From NCBI GenBank assembly GCA_016716005.1, contig JADJXE010000001.1, positions 1,253,001 to 1,317,000 on the forward strand: 64,000 bases of DNA. Direction: 5' to 3'. Numbering within the stretch: the stretch's first letter is position 1; each line of letters begins with the position of its first letter. The notes under the pieces are model-generated. The model saw only the letters and a program-made list of their open reading frames with translations, made no database searches and was not told the origin of the DNA. Position numbers and translations under genes: made by a program. Shown here piece by piece: positions 1 to 6,958 of the stretch. Source of the stretch: Acidimicrobiales bacterium. Its GTDB lineage: Bacteria; Actinomycetota; Acidimicrobiia; Acidimicrobiales; JADJXE01.

Positions 1-249
1 TACGGCTCGATCCTGCCCGCGGTGTGGAGCTACATGCTGGCCGCCCGGGCACGGGGCCTCGGCACGGCGTGGACGACCCTGCACCTCGAGCACGAGCAGG
101 AGGCCGCCGAGCTGCTCGGCATCCCGCCCACCGTCACCCAGGTCGCCCTCATCCCCACGGCGTTCACGGTCGGCGACACCTTCAAGCCGGCCACCCGGCG
201 CCCGGTCGAAGAGGTCACCTACTGGAACGGGTGGCCGCGGCGAAGCTGA
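1..249 (+). CDS. Nitroreductase-family protein, C-terminal fragment
   Basis: The reading frame is open from the first base of the window, so only about the last 82 residues are seen. The segment contains WSYMLAARARGLGTAWTTLH, then LLGIPPTVTQVALIPTAF, the end of an FMN-dependent nitroreductase fold in which a helix is followed by the I/LP-xx-V-x-xALIP strand. Such enzymes reduce nitro, quinone or related substrates with NAD(P)H. The protein ends with a short tail (TYWNGWPRRS). It converges with the TetR gene 34 bp downstream. The substrate cannot be inferred. The true start lies outside the window. Confidence 0.8.
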   Translation, partial: YGSILPAVWSYMLAARARGLGTAWTTLHLEHEQEAAELLGIPPTVTQVALIPTAFTVGDTFKPATRRPVEEVTYWNGWPRRS

Positions 250-283
250 GCCCGAGCCGCACGGCCCTGTGGCGCCGTCCCGC

Positions 284-970
284 TCAGCGGGCCCCGGCGG
301 TCCGGGTGCGGCGGCCGACGCGACCATCCGGCGGGGCCGGCCCGGGCTCCGACGACACCAAGGTGCCCAGGATCAGGCGCTTCATCGCCTCGGTGGCGCG
401 GGCATGGCGCTCCGGGTTGCCGGCCTCGTTGGCGAAGCGGGCGAGGCCGGCGGTGAGCGCCAGGATCATGTCGACGACCGTCGACGGCTCCACGCCCTCT
501 GCGAGCTCACCCCGGGCCTCGGCCCCCACCACGAGCCACTCGAAGAAGGGGCCGGCCCGGTTGAGGGGCCCCACCCGGGTGGCCAGCTCCGGATGGCGCT
601 GCACCTCCGCCGGCACCGAGACCAGGAAGCCGGCGATGGAGGCGTCGAGAGTGTTGAGGCGCACCGCGCAGTCGAGCATGGCGATCAAGCGGTCGAGGAA
701 GCCCTCGTGCGGAGCGACGGCCTCCTCGAAGGCGCCGAACACGGTGTCCTGCACCTCCTCGAAGACGGCCACGAACAGGTCGGCCTTGGCATCGAAGTAG
801 TGGTAGATCGCACCGGTCGTGATGCCGGCGGCCGCCGCGACCTCCTTGTTGGTGGTGGCGTCGTAGCCGAAGGTGGCGAAGATCGGCCTTGCGGTGGCCA
901 CGATCCGCGCTCTCGTCTCGGCGCTGCTCGTCGCCGGCGGCCGCCCGAGGCGCCGCGGGGCGGCCGCCAC
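284..970 (-). CDS. TetR-family transcriptional regulator
   Basis: A 228-residue regulator. The N-terminal helix-turn-helix spans roughly residues 18-64 (ETRARIVATARPIFATFGYD, then ITTGAIYHYFDAKADLF), the classic TetR DNA-binding signature; the rest is a ligand-binding, dimerising helical domain. The chosen start is a GTG two bases after the stop of the enoyl-CoA hydratase gene, so the two are almost certainly co-transcribed and translationally coupled. The C-terminal tail (from about residue 207) is Pro/Gly/Arg rich. The effector is unknown. By context (acyl-CoA and oxygenase genes sharing a CTGACCGG-type inverted repeat at 5424-5433, 8398-8407 and 10464-10473) I infer it may control that set; this is not shown by the sequence. 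Confidence 0.88.
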   Translation of the reverse strand: MAAAPRRLGRPPATSSAETRARIVATARPIFATFGYDATTNKEVAAAAGITTGAIYHYFDAKADLFVAVFEEVQDTVFGAFEEAVAPHEGFLDRLIAMLDCAVRLNTLDASIAGFLVSVPAEVQRHPELATRVGPLNRAGPFFEWLVVGAEARGELAEGVEPSTVVDMILALTAGLARFANEAGNPERHARATEAMKRLILGTLVSSEPGPAPPDGRVGRRTRTAGAR

Positions 971-972
971 CG

Positions 973-1842
973 TCAGGCCTTCGACCGAGGGCTGCGGGGC
1001 GCTCCGGCCTTCCCGACCCCACCGGGGTCGACGATCATGCCGAAGCGCAGCCGGTTGTGGGCGTGCGCCAGGTGCTGCCAGGAGAAGGCAGCCCGGAACG
1101 CCGTGTACTGGCCCTGCGCCTCGAGCGTCTGGTTCACCGACTCCTTGGCCGCCTGCAGGGCGAAGCTGGGCTTCGACGCGATCCGCGTGGCCAGCGCGAG
1201 GGTGAAGCCGGCCAGCTCGTCGCGGGGCACGACGTGGTTCACCATCCCGCACCGGTGCGCCTCGTCGGCCGTGAGCCAGTCGCCGGTGAACAGCAGCTCC
1301 TTCGCCTTGCGGGGCCCGAGCTCCCAGGGGTGGGCGAAGTACTCCACGCCGTTCACGCCCATCGCGACGGTCGGGTCGGCGAACAGCGCGTCGTCGGCCG
1401 CCACGATCAGGTCGCACACCCACAGCAGCATCAGCCCACCGGCGATCGTCTTGCCCTGCGCCGCGGCGATGGTGGGCTTGGGCAGGTTGCGCCACCGCCA
1501 GCACATGGCCAGGTACACCTCGGACTCGTAGGCGAGGTAGCCCTCGACCCCCTCGCGGTCGTAGGGGCCGACCGGGTGCACGGGCGGGAACTCCCGGCTG
1601 CTCTCCGTGTCGCGCAGATCGTGGCCGGAGCAGAAGTGTGGCCCGTCGGCGTCGAGCACGATCACCTTCACCGTCGGGTCGCGCACGGCCCGCGAGAAGG
1701 CGTCGTCGAGCTCGTAGGTCATCCGCTTGTTCTGGGCGTTGCGGGCCTCGGGGCGGTCGAGGGTGACGCGGGCGACCACGTCCCCCTCCTCGCCGGTGGG
1801 GACCAGCTCGTAGCGGATCGTGCGGTACTCGGGATCAGGCAC
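973..1842 (-). CDS. Enoyl-CoA hydratase/isomerase (crotonase) family protein
   Basis: A 289-residue crotonase-fold enzyme expected to hydrate or isomerise an enoyl-CoA. Visible family features are the N-terminal VTLDRPEARNAQN strand, HFCSGHDL (first oxyanion-hole region), and GKTIAGGLMLLWVCDLIVAA followed by ADPTVAMGV (second oxyanion loop). The catalytic-Glu region reads GVNGVEYFAHPWELG, an aromatic-rich variant, so the exact reaction is uncertain. It starts with GTG, overlaps a 49-codon ORF by 8 nt and is followed after 2 nt by the TetR gene, giving a three-gene operon. Other possibilities in this superfamily include isomerases and CoA hydrolases. Confidence 0.88.
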   Translation of the reverse strand: MPDPEYRTIRYELVPTGEEGDVVARVTLDRPEARNAQNKRMTYELDDAFSRAVRDPTVKVIVLDADGPHFCSGHDLRDTESSREFPPVHPVGPYDREGVEGYLAYESEVYLAMCWRWRNLPKPTIAAAQGKTIAGGLMLLWVCDLIVAADDALFADPTVAMGVNGVEYFAHPWELGPRKAKELLFTGDWLTADEAHRCGMVNHVVPRDELAGFTLALATRIASKPSFALQAAKESVNQTLEAQGQYTAFRAAFSWQHLAHAHNRLRFGMIVDPGGVGKAGAPRSPRSKA

Positions 1843-1984
1843 GGGCGGCGACCTCGCTCGGGGTGACGGACAGGTGGAGCTCCCACGATCCTCGCAGCAC
1901 CATCGACTGCTCGGCCCGGAGGACCGCGTCGGAGGGGAGCTGGCGTTGCGGCGCGGCAGCGCCCACCGTGGAGTGATCGCTCAC
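1835..1984 (-). CDS. Small ORF (49 aa) translationally coupled to the crotonase gene
   Basis: An open frame starting at GTG (1984-1982), with a GGAGGG-like ribosome site about ten bases upstream, encodes 49 residues beginning MSDHSTVGAAAPQRQL and ending SVTPSEVAARA. Its TGA stop overlaps the GTG start of the enoyl-CoA hydratase gene by 8 nt, the arrangement seen for genuine coupled genes in this genome. It contains a short amphipathic stretch (AVLRAEQSMVLRGSWELHL) but no motif I recognise. It could be a small protein of the operon or only a coupling leader. I infer it is translated because of the ribosome site and overlap; function unknown. Confidence 0.5.
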   Translation of the reverse strand: MSDHSTVGAAAPQRQLPSDAVLRAEQSMVLRGSWELHLSVTPSEVAARA

Positions 1985-2011
1985 CGCCGGGACCCCCCTC
2001 CGCGCGGTCGG

Positions 2012-2028
2012 TACTCGATCCGTCAGTA
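2012..2028 (-). promoter_or_regulatory. Possible operator upstream of the crotonase-TetR operon
   Basis: On the minus strand this reads TACTGACGGATCGAGTA, an imperfect inverted repeat resembling the CTGACCGG sites upstream of the acyl-CoA dehydrogenase, Rieske and E1 alpha genes. It lies about 30 bp upstream of the small coupled ORF. The match is weaker than at the other three sites and its spacing is one base longer. Confidence 0.35.
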
Positions 2029-2069
2029 TCTATCAGTGCCCGCCCCGGGTGTCGAGGGTCGCGACCCAC

Positions 2070-2345
2070 ACCCCACCAGCGCCCGGCGCGACCCGGACCA
2101 CCCCCCACCCGTCTCCATCGCGCCCACGACACGCCACCAGCGCCCGGCGCGATGTGGACCACCCCCCCACCCGCCTCCATCGCGCCCACGACGCCCCACC
2201 AGCGCCCGGCGCGACCCGGACCACCCCCCACCCGCCTCCATCGCGCCCACGACACCCCACCAGCGCCCGGCGCGACCCGGACCACCCCCCACCCGTCTCC
2301 ATCGCGCCCACGACACCCCACCAGCGCCCGGCGCGATGTGGACCG
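2070..2345. repeat. 61-bp tandem repeat array, about 4.5 copies
   Basis: The core CCAGCGCCCGGCGCGA recurs at 2076, 2137, 2199, 2260 and 2321, giving periods of 61, 62, 61 and 61 bp. Between cores each unit carries ACCACCCCCCACCC, a TCTCCATCG or CCTCCATCG block, and CGCCCACGAC. Two unit types alternate irregularly: core followed by CCCGGACC and core followed by TGTGGACC. The array ends 44 bp before the start of the AbiEi/DUF559-like gene and fills most of the 404-bp gap 1985-2388. No gene is supported here; frames running through it are artefacts of the periodic GC-rich sequence. Confidence 0.9.
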
Positions 2346-2388
2346 AACTCGGTGGCGCGCCGCGCCTGGCTCCGGCAGGCTCCGATCC

Positions 2389-3312
2389 GTGACCGCCGCG
2401 CTCGAGCGGGCACTCGCCGACCTGTCCGCCTCCCAGCACGGCCTGTTCCACCGGGAGCAGGCCCTCTCGGTCGGCTTCACCTCGAGGATGGTCACCTACC
2501 GCCTGGCCGAGCGATCGTGGAACGAGATCGACCTCCTCGTCTACCGGCGGGCCGGCACGCCGGCCCCTCCCGAGCAGCCGGCCATGGCCGCCGTCCTGGC
2601 CTCGGGGGGCGTGGCGTCGCACCGCACGGCGGCGGCGCTCCACGGCCTGCTCGACCGGGTCACGTCCCGGCCGGAGGTCCTGGTCCCCCCCGGCCGCTCC
2701 TACCGATCGCCCCTCGGTCTCGGTCATCGCACCGCGCACCTACCCCCCGAGCACGTGACCACCGTGGCCGGGATGCCCACCACCACGGTCCTGCGAACCC
2801 TCACCGACCTCGGCCGCGTGGTGACGACCGCGCAGCTCGAGCGGGCCGTGGAGCGGGCCCTCTGCGACGACGCCGTCACGATCGACGAGCTCACCGCGGC
2901 GGCCACCGCCGACGCCCGGGGTCGCCCCGGCGTCGCCCGGCTCCGACGGGTCCTGGGCCTCCGAGGGCCGGGCGCCCCACCGACCGAGAGCGAGCTCGAG
3001 ACCCGGTTCCTGCAGCTGCTGCGGCGGGCGGGGCTCCCTGAGCCCGTCCGCCAGCACGAGGTGGTCCTGGGTGGCCGCCGGCTGCGGCTGGACTTCTCCT
3101 ACCCAGGCTGGCGGATCGCCCTCGAGGTGCTGGGCCGCAGGTTCCACCAGGGCGGCCGGGCCTTCGAGGTCGATCCCGCCCGCCGCAACCTGCTGAACCT
3201 GCACGACTGGCTCGTGCTCGAGTTCACCTGGCACCGCATCCACCTGGAGCCCGACGAGGTGATCGCCGAGCTCTGGCGCGCCGTCGCGGCGCGCACCCGG
3301 CGGGGCGCCTGA
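2389..3312 (+). CDS. AbiEi antitoxin-like / DUF559 (Vsr-like) domain protein
   Basis: About 307 residues. The N-terminal part (roughly 8-60) is a winged-helix-like segment (SQHGLFHREQALSVGFTSR, then YRLAERSWNEIDLLVYRRAG) typical of AbiEi-type antitoxin N-termini. The middle (SHRTAAALHGLLD, TTVLRTLTDLGRVV) matches the AbiEi C-terminal region. The last ~100 residues (ESELETRFLQLLRRAGLPEP, RRLRLDFSYPGWRIALEVLG) form a DUF559/very-short-patch-repair-like nuclease fold. The start chosen is GTG at 2389, just after the tandem array; an in-frame ATG at 2152 would translate the repeats and is unlikely. A CAGGCT hexamer lies 7 nt upstream, compatible with leaderless transcription. No toxin partner is adjacent, so antitoxin activity is not implied. 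Such proteins are common as orphans in actinobacteria. Confidence 0.75.
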   Translation: MTAALERALADLSASQHGLFHREQALSVGFTSRMVTYRLAERSWNEIDLLVYRRAGTPAPPEQPAMAAVLASGGVASHRTAAALHGLLDRVTSRPEVLVPPGRSYRSPLGLGHRTAHLPPEHVTTVAGMPTTTVLRTLTDLGRVVTTAQLERAVERALCDDAVTIDELTAAATADARGRPGVARLRRVLGLRGPGAPPTESELETRFLQLLRRAGLPEPVRQHEVVLGGRRLRLDFSYPGWRIALEVLGRRFHQGGRAFEVDPARRNLLNLHDWLVLEFTWHRIHLEPDEVIAELWRAVAARTRRGA

Positions 3313-3510
3313 TCGCGCCATCGCCGTCTCACCCGTCGCCAGCGCGCGCCAGACCCCGTGGCCCACCCGCGCCTCGCGCTCACGACGCCTCATCCGTCGT
3401 CGGCGCGATGAAGACGGTCGGACCCGGCGCGGCCAAGACGGTGGGGGCCCGGCGCACGGGTGCCCAGCGACCCCGCGAACCCCCTCCCGCCTCCCCCTTC
3501 CCTCCCCGGA

Positions 3511-3870
3511 TCAGGTGTCGGTGTCGGTGTCGGCGCGCCGGGTGACGAAGCGCTTGAACACCGTCACGTCACGGCGCACGTGCACCTGACAGGCGAGGCG
3601 CTCACCGGCCACCGGGTCGCCCCGCCAGCGGACCCGGTCGAGGGCCTCGCGCTCGTCGGGCCGCATGGGCGAGAGGGCGTCGGCGTCGGCCGGATCCACC
3701 TCGATCCAGCAGCGCGTGCAGATGGCCGTCCCCTGGCACACCGTGGGCCAGCGCCAGCCCGCGGCCTCGGCCGCCTCCATCAGGGACAGCGCGCGGGGCA
3801 CCGGGATGTCGACCCCGAGCGGCTCGAGGTGCACCACCGGGTCCGGCGCCGCCGCCTCCGGGTCAGCCAC
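3511..3870 (-). CDS. [2Fe-2S] ferredoxin
   Basis: A 119-residue plant/adrenodoxin-type ferredoxin. Cysteines at about 45, 51, 54 and 94 (VCQGTAICTRC, then RLACQ) give the CX5CX2CX39C ligand pattern. The N-terminal beta-grasp part includes VHLEPLGVDIPVPRALSL. The GTG start at 3870 overlaps the acyl-CoA synthetase stop by 8 nt, so the two are translationally coupled. It probably supplies electrons to an oxygenase such as the Rieske protein of this window or a P450 elsewhere; no ferredoxin reductase is adjacent. It ends in an acidic, repetitive DTDTDT tail encoded by a GTGTCG repeat. Confidence 0.85.
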   Translation of the reverse strand: MADPEAAAPDPVVHLEPLGVDIPVPRALSLMEAAEAAGWRWPTVCQGTAICTRCWIEVDPADADALSPMRPDEREALDRVRWRGDPVAGERLACQVHVRRDVTVFKRFVTRRADTDTDT

Positions 3871-5407
3871 CGATCGTGCGGTCCGAGCCCCAGTACGGAG
3901 CACGGAGCGTGCGCTTGCTCAGCTTGCCCATCGTGGTGCGGTGGAGGCTGTCGACCAGGTCGACCGACCGCGGGCACTTGTAGTGGGCCAGGCGCTCCCG
4001 GCACCACGCGATCAGCTCGTCGGGCGCCGGCGGCGAGGCCGGGTCGGCTGCGACGACGAGGGCCTTGGCCTCCTCGCCCATCTCCGGGTGGGGCACGCCG
4101 ATCACGGCCACGTCGACCACGCCGGGGTGGGTGATCAGCACCTGCTCGGCCTCGGCCGGATAGATGTTCACGCCACCCGACACGATCATGTCGCTGAAGC
4201 GATCGGTGATGAACACGTAGCCGTCGTCGTCGACGTAGCCGATCTCGCCGAGGGTGAACACGCCGGGGCGGAGGTGCGCGGCCTCCGACCGATCGGGGTC
4301 GTTGTGGTACACGACGCCACGGCCGGTGGTGTCCTCGAAGAACAGCCGCCCCTCGGTGCCGGCCGGCACCTGGTTGCCGTCGTCGTCGATCACGAGCACC
4401 TCGAACGGTGGGCTCGGCCGGCCGACCGATCCGGGGTGCTCGAGCCACTCCGGGCTGGTGATCGAGCAGGTGGTGCCCACCTCGGTGGCGCCGTAGGCCT
4501 CGAAGAGCACCGGTCCCCACCACTCGATCATGCGGCGCTTCACGTCGACCGGGCAGGCCGAGCCGGTGTGGGCGACCAGGCGCAGGCTCGAGACGTCGTA
4601 GCGCTGCCGGACCTCGTCGGGGAGGGCCAGCAGCCGCACGAAGTGGGTGGGCACCATCACCGTCGTCTCGACCCGGTGCTCCTCGATGGCGCGCAGCGTC
4701 GCCTCGGCGTCGAAGCGCCCCAGCACCACCACGGGGATCCCCGCGGCCAGCAGCCGGAAGCCCGACAGGGGGCCGGTGTGGTACATCGGCCCCACGACCA
4801 GGTGCGTCCCGAAGCGGGCGAAGGCGTTCTGGGCCAGGTTGGCCACGTGCTCGGCCACGGTGGCCCCGCCTGCGAACATGGTGGGGGGCAGCTCGGTCCC
4901 CTTGGGCCGCCCGGTCGTGCCGCTGGTGTACAGCAGGTGCGGGCGGGGCACGACGTCGGGCGGCACCCCGCCGGGAGGGGCGGTCTCGAGCCAGCGCGCC
5001 CACGGGGTCACCCCCTCGGTCGGGGGCAACCGCCACCCGATCACGGTGGCCACGCCCGCCCTCGCCGCGGCGGCCAGCCCCACCGAGGCGGTCTCCGGCC
5101 CGACGAACAGCACCCGGGTGCCCGAGTCGTCGAGGATGTACGCCACCTCGTCGGCCGTGAGGTGGAAGTTCACGGGCACCGTCGAGCAGCCGGCCAGCAG
5201 CCCACCCAGATGGGCGAGCACCGTCTCGGCCGCGTTCTCGGCGTACACCGCGACCCGGCGATCGGGCCCCAGGTCGGCGGCGCGCAGCCCGGCGGCGACC
5301 CGGTCGAGGGCGAGGTCGACGTCTGCCCAGCCCCAGCCGCCCCGCTCGTCGCGCAGCGCCGTCTCGTCGGGCCGCTCCACGGCCAGGCGGCCCGCGACCA
5401 GTGCCAT
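3863..5407 (-). CDS. AMP-dependent acyl-CoA synthetase/ligase
   Basis: A 514-residue ANL-superfamily enzyme that activates a carboxylic acid with ATP and CoA. The P-loop motif is LLYTSGTTGRPKGTELPP, the adenine-binding region reads FEAYGATEVG, the TGD-equivalent region is FTLGEIGYVDDDGYVFITDR, and the C-terminal catalytic lysine lies in RTTMGKLSKRTL. The length is normal for the family. The ATG at 5407 is preceded by GGGGAG. It is divergent from the acyl-CoA dehydrogenase with only 42 bp between starts and is followed by the overlapping ferredoxin gene. The acid substrate cannot be read from sequence; context suggests a lipid, steroid-side-chain or terpenoid acid. Confidence 0.9.
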   Translation of the reverse strand: MALVAGRLAVERPDETALRDERGGWGWADVDLALDRVAAGLRAADLGPDRRVAVYAENAAETVLAHLGGLLAGCSTVPVNFHLTADEVAYILDDSGTRVLFVGPETASVGLAAAARAGVATVIGWRLPPTEGVTPWARWLETAPPGGVPPDVVPRPHLLYTSGTTGRPKGTELPPTMFAGGATVAEHVANLAQNAFARFGTHLVVGPMYHTGPLSGFRLLAAGIPVVVLGRFDAEATLRAIEEHRVETTVMVPTHFVRLLALPDEVRQRYDVSSLRLVAHTGSACPVDVKRRMIEWWGPVLFEAYGATEVGTTCSITSPEWLEHPGSVGRPSPPFEVLVIDDDGNQVPAGTEGRLFFEDTTGRGVVYHNDPDRSEAAHLRPGVFTLGEIGYVDDDGYVFITDRFSDMIVSGGVNIYPAEAEQVLITHPGVVDVAVIGVPHPEMGEEAKALVVAADPASPPAPDELIAWCRERLAHYKCPRSVDLVDSLHRTTMGKLSKRTLRAPYWGSDRTIGG

Positions 5408-5423
5408 GCTCCCCGTCCCCCCT

Positions 5424-5443
5424 AACTGACCGGTGAATATCCT
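5424..5443 (+). promoter_or_regulatory. Operator and leaderless promoter of the acyl-CoA dehydrogenase
   Basis: AACTGACCGG (5424-5433) continues into GTGAA, making a near-perfect TGACCGGTGA inverted repeat. It abuts TATCCT (5438-5443), a -10-like hexamer six bases before the ATG at 5450, so the dehydrogenase mRNA is probably leaderless. A repressor bound here would block both this promoter and the divergent acyl-CoA synthetase. Confidence 0.55.
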
Positions 5444-5449
5444 AGGTCC

Positions 5450-6715
5450 ATGCCGCCGCCCCCCGACCTCGACACGTTCCGGGCCGAGGCCCGCGCCTGG
5501 CTCGACGCCAACGCCGAGCGCAAGCCCGAGGTGACGACGGCCGACGACGAGGTGGGGTGGGGAGTCGGCGACGACGACGTGGCCGTGTTCCTGAACCTCG
5601 GCGAGGAAGAGGAGCGGGCCCGCATCGAGGCGGCGCGGGCCTGGCAGCAGGCCAAGTACGACGCCGGCTTCGGCGCCATCTCCTGGCCGGTGGAGCACGG
5701 CGGCCGGGGCCTGCCCGTGTCGTACCTGCGGGCGTTCAACCAGGAGGAGGCCCGCTTCGTCACGCCGAACCCGGGCGAGCTGTTCCCCACGTCGATGGGC
5801 CTGGTCGCGCCCACCATCGCCGCCTTCGGCACGCCCCAGCAGCGAGACCGGTTCCTCCGCCCGATGCTGCGCGCCGAGATCCTCGCCTGCCAGCTGTTCT
5901 CCGAGCCGGGCGCCGGCTCCGACCTGGCCTCGCTCGCATGCCGGGCCGAGCGCGACGGCGACCAGTGGGTGCTGAACGGGCAGAAGGTGTGGACGTCGGG
6001 AGCCCGCTTCGCCCAGTGGGGCGAGGCCCTCTGCCGCAGCGACCCGTCGCTCCCGAAGCACACGGGCATCACCGCCTTCCTCGTCCCCCTCGGCGCACCC
6101 GGCGTCGAGGTCCGCCCGATCCGCCAGATGACCGGCGGCTCGAACTTCAACGAGGTGTTCCTCACCGACGTGCGGATCGCCGACGAGCTCCGGCTCGGTG
6201 CCGAGGGCGAGGGATGGCGCGTCGGCCTCACCACGCTCGGGTTCGAGCGCGACCACTCCGGCGGTGGCGGCCCCGCGGGCGGCGGCTTCACCCGGGTCCT
6301 CGCCCTCGCCCGCCACCTCGGCCGGACCGACGAGCCCGTGGTGCGCCAGGCCCTCGCCGGGCTCTACGCGCGCCAGCGGCTGATGCAGCTCACGACCCGC
6401 CGGGCGGCGGCGGCCCTGCGGGCCGGCCAGACGCCCGGGCCCGAGGGCTCGCTCGGCAAGCTGCTGTGGACCGAGGGCATGCGCCGCACGTCCGACGTGG
6501 TGTCGTTGGTGCTCGGTCCCCGGCTGGTGGCCGACACCGGCGAGTGGGGCACGTACGCGTGGGCCGAGCAGGTGCTCGGGGCGCCCGGCTACCGCATCGC
6601 CGGGGGCTCCGACGAGATCCAACGCTCGATCATCGGCGAGCGCGTCCTGGGGCTCCCGAAGGAGCCGCAGGTCGACAAGGGCGCGCCGTTCGCGGCGAGC
6701 CGCAGGGCGGGCTGA
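5450..6715 (+). CDS. Acyl-CoA dehydrogenase family protein
   Basis: A 421-residue FAD-dependent dehydrogenase of the FadE type. Family signatures include CQLFSEPGAGSDLASLACRA followed by WVLNGQKVWTSGARFAQWG (FAD and substrate binding), VFLTDVRIADE, and a C-terminal AGGSDEIQRSIIGERVLGLP. In the last motif the usual catalytic Glu position is occupied by the SDEIQ context. It introduces an alpha-beta double bond into an acyl-CoA in the matrix of beta-oxidation-like pathways. Start is ATG with a TATCCT hexamer six bases upstream and no ribosome site, hence leaderless. Actinobacterial relatives often work as heterodimers on steroid or branched substrates; no partner is adjacent here, so substrate is left open. 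Confidence 0.9.
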   Translation: MPPPPDLDTFRAEARAWLDANAERKPEVTTADDEVGWGVGDDDVAVFLNLGEEEERARIEAARAWQQAKYDAGFGAISWPVEHGGRGLPVSYLRAFNQEEARFVTPNPGELFPTSMGLVAPTIAAFGTPQQRDRFLRPMLRAEILACQLFSEPGAGSDLASLACRAERDGDQWVLNGQKVWTSGARFAQWGEALCRSDPSLPKHTGITAFLVPLGAPGVEVRPIRQMTGGSNFNEVFLTDVRIADELRLGAEGEGWRVGLTTLGFERDHSGGGGPAGGGFTRVLALARHLGRTDEPVVRQALAGLYARQRLMQLTTRRAAAALRAGQTPGPEGSLGKLLWTEGMRRTSDVVSLVLGPRLVADTGEWGTYAWAEQVLGAPGYRIAGGSDEIQRSIIGERVLGLPKEPQVDKGAPFAASRRAG

Positions 6716-6724
6716 CGGCCGCGG

Positions 6725-6958
6725 TCAGGTCTCGATCTCGCCGATCTGGGTGCCGACCTCGTACGTCTCGCCCGCCACGCCGGTGAGGTGGACCACACCC
6801 GACGCCGGCGCCTCGATGTCGTTCTCGACCTTGTCGGTCTCGAGCCGGTAGAGCGCCTGGCCGGCCTGCACCTGCTGGCCGTCGACCACCATCCACTCGA
6901 CCAACGTGCCCTCGGTCATCGACACGCCGAGCTTGGGGATGTTGATGGGGACCGCCAT
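6725..6958 (-). CDS. Stand-alone lipoyl/biotinyl-attachment domain protein (77 aa)
   Basis: The whole protein is a single lipoyl-type domain: PINIPKLGVSMTEGTLVEWM, a hairpin, then ALYRLETDKVENDIEAPASG with the modifiable lysine at residue 43, and a final GETYEVGTQIGEIE strand. The TDK(V)-xx-(D/E)-I-x-AP context is that of lipoylated E2 domains. No acyltransferase or subunit-binding domain follows; the gene stops after the domain. Its ATG shares one base with the TGA of the Rieske gene (TGATG), so they are coupled. I infer it is a lipoyl carrier serving the TPP-dependent E1 alpha/beta pair encoded immediately upstream, or a carrier used with the Rieske enzyme. Biotinylation is less likely given TDK rather than AMKM. 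Confidence 0.85.
   Translation of the reverse strand: MAVPINIPKLGVSMTEGTLVEWMVVDGQQVQAGQALYRLETDKVENDIEAPASGVVHLTGVAGETYEVGTQIGEIET

Noticed and set aside
2070..2345. CRISPR array
   Set aside because: The spacers are as conserved as the repeats, units are 61 bp and contiguous, and no cas genes are near; it is a tandem repeat.
2049..3041. Long plus- and minus-strand open frames across 1.7-3.0 kb that translate the 61-bp repeats into Pro/Arg-rich proteins
   Set aside because: They are read-through of a periodic GC-rich array, have no ribosome site and disagree with the frame of the AbiEi/DUF559 gene.
2389..3312. A type IV toxin-antitoxin (AbiE) system
   Set aside because: No AbiEii nucleotidyltransferase toxin lies next to the gene; the nucleotidyltransferase at 32204-32995 is far away and of another type.
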